In this document: in pieces, positions 52,340-64,000 of the stretch | Position numbering within the stretch: the stretch's first letter is position 1 | Layout of the letters: the number at the start of each line of letters is the position of its first letter | DNA from: Strix aluco | Taxonomy: Eukaryota > Chordata > Aves > Strigiformes > Strigidae | Length of the DNA: 64,000 bases | Direction of reading: 5' to 3' | Assembly (NCBI RefSeq): GCF_031877795.1 | Contig: NC_133931.1 | Location: 131,726,621-131,790,620 of the forward strand | Notes under the pieces: model-generated | Told to the model about the DNA's origin: nothing | The model's input: the letters and a program-made list of their open reading frames with translations, nothing else | Database searches by the model: none | Translations under genes and position numbers: made by a program

Positions 52340-52924
52340 GGGGTTTGGCACTCTTCTGGTTTTGGCTGAGATAGTTTTCTTCCTAGTAGCTGGTACAGTG
52401 CTGTTTTTTGGATTTAGTGTGAGAGTAATGTTGTAACACACTGATGTTTTAGTTGTTGCCAAGTAGCGCTTATCCTAAGTCAAGGACTTTTCAGTTTCCC
52501 ATGCTCTACCAGCGAGCACGTGCACAAGAAGCTGGGAGGGTGAATGGCCAGGAGAGCTGGCCCAAACTAGCCCGAGGGATATTCTGTACCATAGAACGTC
52601 ATGTTCAGTATATAAACTGGGGGGAGTTGGATGGGGAGGATTGCTGCTCAGGCATCGGTCAGCGGGTGGTGAACAATTGCATTGTGCATCTCTTGTCTTT
52701 CTTGTGTTTTATTTCTCTCCCTTTTTGTTATCTTCCTTTTCATTACAGTTATTATTATTATTATTATTATTATATTTTATTTCAATTATTAAACTGTTCT
52801 TATCTAAATCCACGAGTTTTACTCTTTTTTCTTTCCGATTCTCCTCCCCATCTTGATGGGGTAGGGGAGGAGTGAGTGAGCAGCTGTGTGGTGCTTAGTT
52901 TCCAGTTGGGGTTAAACCATGACA
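52340..52924 (+). mobile_element. Solo LTR of an avian endogenous retrovirus
   Basis: A nearly complete LTR lies in sense orientation within SDHAF3 intron 1. Blocks typical of a widespread avian LTR occur in order: TTCTTCCTAGTAGCTGGTAC, TATCCTAAGTCAAGG, CATAGAACGTCATG, a TATA box in CAGTATATAAACTGG (52606-52620), an ATTAAA poly(A) signal near 52786-52791, CTTATCTAAATCCACGAG, and a terminal GGGGTTAAACCATGACA. The LTR ends CA at 52924; the 5' boundary is uncertain (52331-52357). No target-site duplication was recognised and no internal viral genes are present, so it is a solo LTR. A TTA-repeat is embedded in it. Confidence 0.85.
52749..52773. repeat. (TTA)n microsatellite inside the LTR
   Basis: Eight consecutive TTA units lie just upstream of the LTR poly(A) signal. 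Confidence 0.9.
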
Positions 52925-55900
52925 GGTGCCATCTACTTCATTGAGTATTTAATGGTTTTGACCTGCAGCAAAGCATGTTGAAATCATCATTTCAGTGGGT
53001 TCTTCTGAAATTGCAGGTGTGTCAGACATTCTTCTCAATGGATGTAGCAATGTTGTGCTGCCTCCTATAGGCATGTGGTTGAGTCATGGCTACCTAATTG
53101 GTAGCATCAGTCACAAAAAATTGGAAAATTTTCCCTTTTTTTCCCTGAGTTCGTGGTAGAATTGTCTATCATTGATAACGTTGGTAAGTCCTTTAGGCTG
53201 GAAGGTGGCTAGTTCAGTGGTGATGCCAGCAGGGGGGCAGTGAGTGAAGTGTAACAAGGTGTTGGCTGCCCGGATTATGGAATAGTTCCCGAAGGAAACC
53301 GAGATCCATCTGAAGAGCTTCTAGGTTAGTGAGAAGGAAAACGATCTTGAAAGTGCTGTAATTTTAGTACAAAGTATGTTGGACAAAATAGCCAGCATTC
53401 CAACATGTTGCAGTTTGTAACGCTGTTGACTGAAACAAAGGCAGAAGTCTGGAGGGAGACTGTTAAATGCTTCATAGTTTTTTTTCTGTTTTGTTTTGGC
53501 TTTGCTGAATTGACATACATTGAACTTTCAAACTCTGTTATTGGCAATATGCTTCATTTTGCAGTGACTGACCTTTCTGAAGACCACTGGGTGCTTTTTG
53601 CAACATACTCTATGGAGAACAAACTTGAGGAATTTTGTTGCTGTATTGTCATTGATACTTGGAAAGTATTTCTTCTGTTAATAAATGTACAACAGAATAT
53701 GAATACTTACTATGGTACTAATTTTTTTTGTTTTTTACTAAGTCGAATTTAAAATCTGCAAATAGAAGACAAACTTGTATCTTGCTTAAGGAAGTAAAAT
53801 ACTTTTTTTGTTGTATTCTGTACAGCACAGTTTTAGACAGTGACTTTTATCTAAACTACTCATAAGTATTGCTTATGGGTGAGACAGGAAGCTAGATACA
53901 CAGGGAAAGACAGGGAAAATAGAAAAAAGAAAATAGTGGCTTTTTTTAACTGGAAGTAAGTTGAGACATTGCTGTACAATAGTAAAAAGGAAAATAGTAA
54001 GGATTAATGAGCCCACCAATCTCTCGCTATTGTTTACCTCACTAGAAAGTGTGGAGAACTTGCTGTAGGTGAAGGTGAAGTTCCTTTCAGCTCTGTTACG
54101 AAGTATGAAGTAAAGTCTTTCATGTATCAGAGTATTTGGTTAAGAGAAAGGAGTCTGAATTTTGCAATTGAAGAACTTAAGCATTTACCTGTTTGCATTG
54201 AAGCGAACCTTTGTAGTAATTCTGCTTGATAACATATTGCTAAATCCGGTCTCTTTCAGACAGTGTACTCTGCCACCTGGAGTCTTCACAGGCTGAGTGA
54301 TAAGGTTTTGGAAGAAGCTATCCCAGTACGAAAACTGCACATCACAGAAAAGATTCTAAACCAAAACCAAGCTGTGTGTGAGATAAGCATTTGACTTGGG
54401 AATACACCTCTTGCAGAGTGTGGTGAGATCTGTTAGTTTGACTGTTTGGCCCCAGCACTGCTGGGCTAAAGCTGTACGGCTGAATCAGATGTGCCTGGCA
54501 CTGCTTTACAGCTGTCAGTGGAACAGCCCATGTCCATGCTGTTAAACTCTTACTCTCCAAAGCGGGGTGGCCACATCCAAACTACCTGCTGGGAGCAGTC
54601 CCCAGTCTGTGCCAGCTCACTGGCTGGGCCTGGGAGTTGTTTGGGAGAAAGCTACTCATCTTTAATCAAGCCTGTGCCAGGGACCGTGGCACCAAGCTCC
54701 CAGGGTGGGTGGTTGAGGTCTGGTACCTTCTCAAAGCATTCCCTGGCACTGGTTTAAATCATTACTGCAGACAGAGCCCTGACTCCTCTGCTGTCAAGTG
54801 CAATTGCTGCTTTTTTTCTGGATTCTTTCTCTCTGCATTATCAGATTCTCATCAACCGTTAGATTTATCTTACTTTCTCCAAATCAAAAGCTGTCATCTC
54901 TGGAACCTGTGTGCAGATCTGAGCCATTCTAAGAAACAAGTTCTGAACTCTTTAGTGCTGTTCTGTTGCTGGTCTGGTAAAATAAGGGGAGGCTCTCTAG
55001 GCCTTTATGAAATTGCATGTCAAAGCTGGGCACTGTGTCTGTACATAAGCAGTTGTGAATGTTCTGCTCTGAATACGTGGAAAATACATTCCTAGAAGGA
55101 AAAGAAAGCAAAAAGAATCCCCTTGCTGTCTTTCTAGCCAGGAGGGATTGCCAGACATGTATCTTGTTACTCTGCATCCTAGATCTGAAATATGTTGTTT
55201 GAATACTACTATTTCTTTAAAATGTCACTTCTGCTTCAATTTAATGAGTGTTCACTGGTATTAGCCCTTTCAGTGTCCTCTTGAGAACGTACTTCATCTG
55301 TCATTCATACTTGGTCTTTGCATTAATAAGGCAAGCAAACACACTTTCTCATCATTCCCTTTTACTGACCCACTTCTGAAATGTCATGGGCCAAGTTTAA
55401 ACTCTCATGGGCCACAGCAGGTGAAACTATGACACTGTGAAGTTCATTGTGTGTAGTGCCTTTAAGAGGGTGTTGTATGGGTGAAGAGCAGCCCGATGAA
55501 GCCCAGTTAAACTTGCTTGGGTAATGATGGGTATAGAGGATCTCCCGAGTTCCCTGGAAAAACTAGAGCTACTGTCATCTTATGTAATACCCCGAGGACA
55601 AGCAGACAGAAAATACACTTTATTTCTCTTTGGGTAATGCCAGTTTGTGGATTAGGGCATTTCTAATTTATGCTTTGTTGTTGAGCATAATTTGGTGAAC
55701 TGGTATCTTTAAGATGTATTGCTTGTAAATTTTGATCAGATAATTTTTGGGTGCTGTCGTGTAATGTGTATTGTGTTTCAAGTGGAAAGGAGGTTTTGTT
55801 CTTTTCGTTTACATATTGTACAAGTAAAGCTTCAGTGACTGTTCAATTTAGTGAGGAAAACATAAATGCAGACTGTGATTCTTCTCTGAGAAATAGCTGC

Positions 55901-56307
55901 CAATGAAGTTTTGTGTTTGTTATGAAAGAATAGGATGGAAACTAGCTTATATGTGCATTCAGTAAAAGCCATGTTCTACAGTTTGAATAAATCAGCTGAT
56001 TATTGAATGATGATAATGTTTTAATCTCTTGAGTATGTGGACTTGTCTGTCTTAGTTAAATTTGTAGTTGGTTTAGTTGTTTTTATACATTTGCTTTGGG
56101 GGGAGAAAATAACTGTTATAGTATGGTATATTCAGTACTGGAACATTTAAAAAAAATCTTAAATCTGGTAATCCTCAAAACATAATGTCAGATCTTATCA
56201 GTAACCTGAGATTTTATTTTAAATATTTTTTACTTAGGGATAGTAATTTAAATATAACTTGGACTAATCTTGGCTTTTTAATAAGTAGAGTGATAAAGCA
56301 GAGGTAG
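52925..56307 (+). other. SDHAF3: SDHAF3 intron 1, middle part
   Basis: AT-rich intron without a supported exon or repeat body. A 115-codon open frame at 53405-53752 is hydrophobic and unrecognised, and lies in T-rich DNA. Confidence 0.5.
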
Positions 56308-56405
56308 CCTGGAAGACCTTGGCTGGAAGGGACCTCTGGAGCTCCCTACTCAGAACAGAGCCATCTTAGGTCAGGTTGCTTGGGGCCTTGTCTGGTCACA
56401 AATCC
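56308..56405 (-). mobile_element. Degenerate CR1 3' fragment
   Basis: GGCTGGAAGGGACCTCTGGA, followed by a reduced form of the reverse-complemented CR1 tail (AGGTCAGGTTGCTTGGGGCC, GTCTGGTCACAAATCC), gives about 95 bp of an old, minus-oriented CR1 end. Confidence 0.7.
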
Positions 56406-59400
56406 TTGTGATTTTTGCTGTTTGCTGTAAAGGATGTGGAGAAAAGATTTGACTTATAGTATAGTTTTTAAATGTTAGCTGAGAAAATTCTCAAAGTTTC
56501 TGGTATTCAAGCAAAACTAATTACAGTGATAAAAGTCAGAAAGTCATAATTTAAATAAGCATTCACAACTAAATGGTACTGAAGTACAAGTGCTGAGTAC
56601 TCTGAAAGTATGTGATCACTGACACACATTTGTATCCTTTGCACTACATCTAATCACTTGTTTTCAATCAAGTAATCAGAGTAATATGTCCCGAAGAATT
56701 GAAAATCGTACTGTGTTGGGTTTTGCCTAATAATTTGTTTAGTGTATATATAAATGTAACTCTGTAGATGTGATGTTGGCTGTATGTTTACATTTCAGCA
56801 ATATGTTTAGTAAGCTTTAGTTTAGTTTGTCTGATTTTATATTGAGACACAAGTCAGCCATATGAATTACATGTGTGTCTGAAATGAGGGTTAATGTGCT
56901 AGACAGTATGAAGTGTAACTGGGATGGATTTTTGCAGCAATTAGCAAGGGCTTGGAAACCAGTATTATCGTGGTGTGAATGCTGTCTACATCATTATTAA
57001 TTTTTATTGTATTGTTTTTAATGGATTGTTTGTGCACTTATTTGCACAAATACACACTTTTAATGCACAGTAACAAGTATAGGTAGGAATAAATTAAGCA
57101 TATGAGTTTGCAGATTCTTCTTTTGAAAATCGATTGCATGGTATCCAAAAGACTTAGTTCCAGTCTTTCATGGCATTACAATTTTAGGATGCATTAGTTA
57201 GATTGATATCTAACAGTGCTTCATTGAATTTATTTAGTAGTCTAGCAGAAGGCATGCAACAGTGTGTAATGGATTTAATTGAAGTGTGAGTGAGCACTTT
57301 GAATTTGTTTTATTTGGCTTTGTCTTTTTTTTCACCTTCAGATGTTCAGTTCTGTTGTGTGAGATGAAGTTCTCATGACCCCTTGTACTATTTAGCATAT
57401 CCCATTTGTTGATTAAAGCTTTTGGTACAGTGATGCATCTGTCACTGGCAAGTTACCAAGTTACTTGCCAAAGGTTTCTTTTTCCTGAGTAATGAGACTT
57501 TTTTGTTTGTTTTCATTTGTGATTAGATTGCTTGTAGGCAGTGTTTTTGAGGACAGATAGGATCCTAAAGATACTTCAAATAGGTATGATAATTTTGACA
57601 GCAATTGTGGCAGAACTTTCCCAGGGAAATTCTCCACCCACCTGATGAAATAAAGCATTACTAAACTGGGTTCTGCAAAGGAAGATGTTTTGCAAAGCTG
57701 TTATTTGTAAAATCACTGCTATAGTAGATATAGCAAGCAATTCAGTGAAGATGAGGAGATCTGTTGTATTTTTCTCATAAATAAATACAGTAGAATACAA
57801 ATAATTCCACTGCTTCCCCCCCATTGGTGTACAGTCTTGTTTTCAGTGTCTTCCTCTTTTAAGAAATTACACATTCATGTTAAAATGTTATGTTTTGATA
57901 TAGAGAAGATAAATCATGCTTTGTTCTGATTTTCTAGGTCAGCAGTCAATAGTAATGGCTAGTCCTGCACTATAACAGCAGGTGGACTTTATGGTTGAAT
58001 TTACTGCAGTGCACGTGCCTGTGGGTCAGAGATCTGCAGGGAGCCGGGGTGAGCTGGGAAGCGCAGTATGGTCAGGACACCAAAGCGATGCCTGGCTGTG
58101 GCCCTGGGACCAGCCCGTGCAGATGCCTTCAATGTGTAGCCCATAGGGACAGTTCAGCAAGCAGCCCACAAGTGTGTTTTGGTGTAAACAACTGTTCTAG
58201 TCTATGCATCTTTTCTGTGATAGAAATGGGGCACATGCTGGTATGGTAGAGGAACCCTTGCAATCCAGTCCCTTCCTGTGCAGGGCCGGTGCTCAGAGCC
58301 GTGACCTGTTGCATCTGTGTGCTGTGCTCACCTGCTGCATCTTCATGGTACTGGTAAGTGGGAGGAGTTTCCACTACATCATTAAACAAATTTAGTTTGG
58401 CTAGTCTGAGCTCTCCCCTGTTCTGGCAGCTTCATAAATGCAATGGGATTGATGTTACTTGGAGGATTTTTTTTTCCCTCCCCATTTAGCAAGCATGATT
58501 TTTTTTTCAGAGGCACATGAAACATTCTACAGGACAGCAGAGCATGCTAATATTCATCCCTCCCCCCTTAAGACTGAAATAAACGCCTACTCAGGAAGAC
58601 CCCGTAATTTACCATCAGCATGGTTCAAGGGGAAGCATAGCTGGGTGGCAGGTGATGTAAATCTTATTCGAGGTTCTTCTACTGATGTCTTCAGCAGAAA
58701 AACTCTTATTTAAGAGTTTTTTCCTGTTTACTATCTTTGCCTAGTGAATCCTGGGACTAAATTAAAAAACAGAGTAGCTTAACTGGGAATTTATCTTAAA
58801 TAGGTAGCATAAAAGCCATTCTGCAGAGTGGAGAGTGAGACAAGAATTCATCCTGATTCTCATGTAACTGCCTACTTGTGGGCAGATGTACACAAGACCT
58901 CCTCTTCCATATTTTTCTTGGCTAGCAAGCAAAATTAAAGATGTATAAGCAACTCAAAACTAATTCAAGTTTTTATTGTTCATATAGCATTGCATTGCTT
59001 TAAACAAGTCCAGAGTAATTTTAAAGCCATGCAAATGTAAGTCGAAGAGTCTTGAAACACAAATGAAATCTCTTGAATAGTTTTGGTATTCTCTGACTGG
59101 TAGAGACCTTGAGGAAACCTATTTATTCACGTCATCAATGGATGGCAAGAAGAGTTTTTTCTAGAACTTACTGTATAGTCAGTTTGAAAACTCCTCTTCC
59201 TGATCATATACTGTAGATAAAGGACTTGTTTCTTAATATAGTATAAACAAACAGTTCAGCAGTTTGACATTGACACTAATGATGAAAGTATTGTATTAAT
59301 GTGGAGAGAACATCTGAGTGGATGCGGATGTATCATACCAAAATGATTAACTGGTACCACTTAGCACAGAAGTAGTTTATCTCGTGTGTGTGTGTGACAT

Positions 59401-62400
59401 ACAGGTAGAACTAATATGCTACACTTTCCATTCTTGGTATCTTCTCTACAGGCAGGCTGCTTCTGCTCCAAATATTATTGTTTTATCTGTAGCAGAAGGC
59501 TTGCGGTACCCAGCTGTGGAAGCACCTGGGAGGCTGGCAGATGGAGCACAGAGCTGAGCTGGCTTGAGCAATCTTAATGTGCACATTTGTGTTTCTGAAA
59601 GGTTGCCTTGATATTTTCCTGGCTCTGGTGTTTTTGCATTCTTCTTAAGATACTTTCCTTTAAATTACTGAGGTAAATTAAGTTCTGTTCCAGTTCAACA
59701 TGTATTTTTGCTTGGGACCGGACAGCCTGTGGTTGCACAGAGAAAAAGGAGAGCTTCTAGGTGGGTGAGAATTTTTAGGAATAAGTAGGCGGTCTGGATT
59801 TTGTTGTGGAAGCTTAAGTTTTTGTTAACTGAGTGTTCATTTCAAAATTAAGTATGTACAAATCTAAGCTATTTTACTTACTTGATTTCCCTCCCTTTAT
59901 TACTCCCCTACCCTGTTTTCCCTGTCATTTGCTAATTCAAAGCAAGCACCCTTTAATAGTTGGAAAACCTCCTGCAATAGCAGAAACAAAAAAGAAGGAA
60001 TAGAACAAGATCTAGGTGAGTTAATTTTGAAGTATTTGTTGTATAGAGATTACAGGAGAATGTGTTCAGACTTGAATTTGTGATATGTATTTGATCTCCC
60101 CAAAAACAGTACAGAAGATTTTATGGAGTTTTTCAGAAGTGCTTTCAGATTAGCTGTCTCTACAGTACTTTATTGAATTTTCAAACTTGTTCAGCAGATC
60201 AGTGACTTTTTCTTTTGTATTTAATCCCTCCAGTCTTCTGCGACAGCCCAGCCCATACTTGCTGTATTGTGACAGATGCTGTAAAAATCCTCTTAAATGT
60301 CAGAGCCATTGGATAAAGGGATAAGTAGATAGTGACTTGCAGATGATTACAAAAGTTTTGGCGTTTTTCAGATTTGAGGGCTCTGATGTAGTCAGTAGAG
60401 ATGCATGCTCCCTTACAGCAGCTCTTGAACATTCTGATGACACATTTGTTTCCTTCAGTTAACTTCTGAAGTAGTTCAAAGATCGTATAAAAATCTCCAA
60501 ATTAAAAACTCCTGGTAAGATGCATAGATTTGTAGGCTTTAGAGTTTTTTGACCTTAAGAAATTGTTAAAAAAAAATCAATACGATTTTAGATTTATGTT
60601 TAGAATATTATTTTTTCAGACCTTTTTTGTTTGTACTGTTATGTCAGGAATTTCTGGCTGCATATATGCTATATCACAATATTTTAGGAAAATAAAACAG
60701 AGTAAGGAACTTTCTGTTGTAATTTTGAGAGCAATAAAACTAAAGAAGAAGGAAATGCTGTGATTTATTCTATTACGTGGAGGATATGGAAGACTTTTTC
60801 AACCTCGTTTGACAGAGGTACATTTATGTGTATGCAAAGTATTATGTCTGGTCTAAAACTTCAGCAGCTTTTAGCATCTTTTGCTGCAGCAACAAGAACT
60901 TTCAAAATTTTCACTGGATCTAGCACAGAGACCAATGAGTTAATATTTTTTGCCTTTTATTAAGTATTATGAAGTACATGTTAATTGCAGTAATGAGCCT
61001 TCTTTCCACAGAGTGAGTTTACAAGTATAAACCAGTATGTTGTTAGTTGTCTTAAGTAAAATGTCAGTTACATCAGTATGCATTTATTTACATAGAGATG
61101 CCCTATTGCTGCTATTTAAAAGCAAGGAGGACTGAATTGTAACCAAATGATTGTGGTCAAGTACACTGAATTATTTCTATAGAGGAGGACTTTCAAAAGT
61201 ACCAGACTGAACGTCATACTTATCTAAGTAATGCCCTTATAAGAATTCACCTGTGTTTCCCAGTGGCAATATTATTTTATTTTTGAAATCATATGAGTCC
61301 ACCTGTATGTAGGTTTTCTTTTATCGATGGCCAGTCTCCTAGGTAGTGCTCTATGAAGAGCACACCTCAAAATGTTTGTGCCATGTTGAAGAAGCAGGTA
61401 AACCTTAATGACTCCTTGCATGTCTGTTTTAAATGCCTCTGCAAGCACCCAGGTAGAGCTTGTCTCTCTCTCCTGTTACTAGAGGGACCATGGTAAGACT
61501 GGCCAAGAAAATCAGCCTTCAACTCAGTATTTTCTATTGCCAAATTTGCTTTGCGAAATTATCATTCCATGTATTGTATTGGAACAGGTGATGTAGGATA
61601 TGTTCACTTAAAACTGGTGAAGTTTCTGTCTCTTTGTTCTAAGGGATGGGTCTGACTTTCACACTAATGACTCTCTGGTCCATTTATTAAATATAGCCCA
61701 TGACTTTTTACTTAATTCATTCAAGCACATTATTCTTCTACAGGTCCATTAAAGTAAAAAATTCAGTGCACCCTCAGCAGAAAGGTTATTTGTGGTGTCA
61801 GGGAAATCAATGCAAGATGCCTATTAGCAGATTAAATTTTTGTTTATACTTGAGGTTTTCTTCCTGACTGTATTAGTTTAAGGTTTTGGCTCTAATGAGC
61901 ATATAGGAATGTGAGTAATGGAAAAATAAGAATACCAAGTCTCTTTTGGATATATATGTACATTTGAAATGCTTCGTTGGGTATAAATTGAGTAGAAGAA
62001 CATGCATGGAAAGTCTTTCAAGTGTCATCATCTGGGATATGTAATCTTTTGCATGTTCTTAGTTAGTATCTAGCAGTCTGGAAACTAATGTGGTTGTCTT
62101 GGAAACAGGCTTTATTTTCCTTTTGTGAATATCTAGATGTGAAATCATTGTCTTCCTTGAAAATCTGGAAGTAATTCTTCTGAAATAACTGCAAATTTAA
62201 AGCTTGTCCTCTATTTAAAGAATTGATATGGGAGTCTGTAAGTGATGTTTGTGTTGTGTGCTTTAATTATAGTTGTGTGATTATGTTGCTAAAACAGTCC
62301 TTAGGTTTTTTTAGGTAAAACGCTTGTACTTAGTGTTGATGTTTGACTGAGAATTATCTGCAGTGAAACACTTTGCCAAGATTTCCTAGCTTAATATTTA

Positions 62401-64000
62401 AATAGAAATATTACAGTATAACTGATGCATTGAGGAAGTTAAGTTCCTAAAAACAAACTGATACTATCACTTTCAGTCTTTTCCCTTCCCCTGCTTTAAA
62501 TTAACAGCATGTGATAAAACCTTGAATATTCTGTGAAATTGTAGCATAATATTTGCCAGACAAAATATCAGCAGTAGACAAAAGTGCACAGGACAGCTTT
62601 TTATTAGCCAAAGAGCTGCCATGCACAGCGTAAAATGTCAAAGCAAAATAGAATCTGAGTCAAGAAATAACCATCTTTAAAATTGCTGAGCACTTATTAG
62701 GATTTGTATGAAAATATGAAACAATGTTCTCGAAAGAAGTTTAACTTTTCTGGTCTGTAGCTTATTTGTCCGGTCACAGCAGTCTTAGAGTTTGGTATTA
62801 GTAACAGTGTAATTTCATAATAATTTTTACAAATGAAGGTCCAGACTGAATAATTTTCCATGTTTTGTTCTTAAATTGTTAACTATATTGTTCTAATGGG
62901 GTTTTTAATATATTTCTCTTCCAAGTATTTTTGTCTCCAGTACCAATTTAAGACTCTCAAATACCGGTATGTACTTCAGAGAAGAATATTGTTTAAAATT
63001 CTTCCATACAAGAATTCTTTTTTTTTGGTGGAGCTGACACTTTGAATGATACGACCTGTCCAAGGGAAGAGAACCATGGCAGGATCTCGTTGAGCCTTTG
63101 GAACCCATTCGCATGACCATCTCTTTCATCCTACCTCCTCTATCTTCATTCTGACCTGTTTCTTGTTCTACATCTACATTTCAGATTGATCTCTCTTTTC
63201 AGAACTTAATCAGTAATTTTATTTTTTCTTAGATGTTGTTTTTCCTTCAACTATGTTCCGATTTGTTTTCTTTTCTTCTTCCCTAGAATGAACTCAAGCT
63301 TTCTATTTAAGGCCTGAGAAGAAGCTTATTAATGTAAGTGAAGAGGATCTTAAAGACTAAGGTTGTTATCAGATGATGTAAAAAGCTTTTAGTGACCTAG
63401 ATTTTGGCCCTGATGTACAATACTGATGTAAGTATGTGCATCCAGATAGAAATAATTAATCACAGCTTGTTTTTCCACAAATGACAGTAAAGTCACTCTG
63501 ATGTACTGTAATGCTCTTGTGCTCCATTTTGGATTTAATAGCATTTATATATGTTTACCTTGATAGTCAGGCCACAAACTTCCCACTTTCACCTCAAATT
63601 ATGATCTCACAAGTCTTACATGAAAAAAAGACATTAAAATAACATGTTATTTAAGCTATAAGCAAAGCTGTTAGAGCTTTTTTCACATTCCTCTAAATAA
63701 ATGTCATTTCTTCCAGTTTAACAATATTAGTAAACTGTGTTCAGAAAAAAGTAGTCCATTTTGTACCTTCCTGATCAAATAATAATTCTCCATGCTGATT
63801 ACTAAGTATTACATAATCATATTCCCTGGCTCCGTTTTAGCTGAACAATTTTTCATTCTCTTCTCCCAAAACTGCAAACAAGCAAGCAACCAAAAAAACC
63901 CCCAACCCATTATATGGTAACTGTTCTGTATAGTTACAGTATGTGCATCATTGTGTTACTGTGATCACTACCCTGAAATTTGGTTGATAATCACATATTC
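56406..64000 (+). other. SDHAF3: SDHAF3 intron 1, distal part to window edge
   Basis: No conserved exon was recognised. I looked for a phase-0 acceptor followed by sequence able to encode the SDHAF3 second half and found none. A GC-richer patch at 57990-58360 contains an exon-like segment discussed under findings. Otherwise this is AT-rich intron. Confidence 0.5.

Noticed and set aside
53405-53752. 115-codon hydrophobic open frame in SDHAF3 intron 1
   Set aside because: The Phe/Leu/Cys content reflects T-rich DNA; there is no signal peptide, domain or splice structure.
38335-64000. SDHAF3 exon 2
   Set aside because: I looked for an acceptor followed by coding sequence for the family's second half (after the EWE junction) and found no match, so the exon is taken to lie beyond the window.

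Overview
This window is vertebrate, almost certainly bird, nuclear DNA. It carries single-copy developmental and mitochondrial genes with long introns and spacers. The dispersed repeats are CR1 non-LTR retrotransposon pieces, avian-style endogenous-retrovirus LTRs and one ancient MIR-like SINE. The two LTR sequences resemble families I know from neoavian genomes; I could not run a repeat search, so 'bird' is firm and 'neoavian' is an inference.

Layout. Positions 1-4250 are GC-rich spacer downstream of DLX5. In all vertebrates I know this is the DLX5/DLX6 intergenic interval, with DLX6 lying off the left edge. Positions 4250 to about 7080 hold the complete three-exon DLX5 gene on the minus strand, encoding 290 aa with an intact homeodomain. 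The CpG-rich domain continues upstream and includes a dense island without a gene at 9195-9860. It gives way near 10.2 kb to AT-richer spacer up to about 38 kb. That spacer holds no convincing gene, only CR1 fragments (12.2, 14.1, 21.7-21.9 and 34.65-36.28 kb), an LTR fragment (18.4-18.7 kb), a MIR-like SINE (27.7 kb), microsatellites and candidate regulatory sequence.

At 38173 the first coding exon of SDHAF3 (ACN9), the LYR-motif succinate dehydrogenase assembly factor, starts on the plus strand inside its own CpG island. Its 5' splice site reads GAG|GCAAGT, a non-canonical GC donor. The rest of the window (38.3-64 kb) is its first intron. I searched for exon 2 by eye and did not find it, so it probably lies beyond the right edge. 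The gene order DLX5 (-) then SDHAF3 (+) matches conserved vertebrate synteny. The genes are unrelated in function, and the large spacer and intron are the kind of territory that holds distal DLX5/6 enhancers.

The most unusual structure is a pair of roughly 290-bp direct repeats (37676-37969 and 39543-39825, about 98% identical by my hand alignment) that bracket the SDHAF3 promoter and first exon. Other points are DLX5 intron 2, which is 207 nt, in frame and stop-free inside the homeobox; a pair of Pumilio-type sites beside the DLX5 poly(A) signal; the gene-free CpG island; and two perfect inverted repeats near 16.8 kb. I found no CRISPR, operon, phage or other prokaryote-type system, and nothing I would call a new biochemical system.
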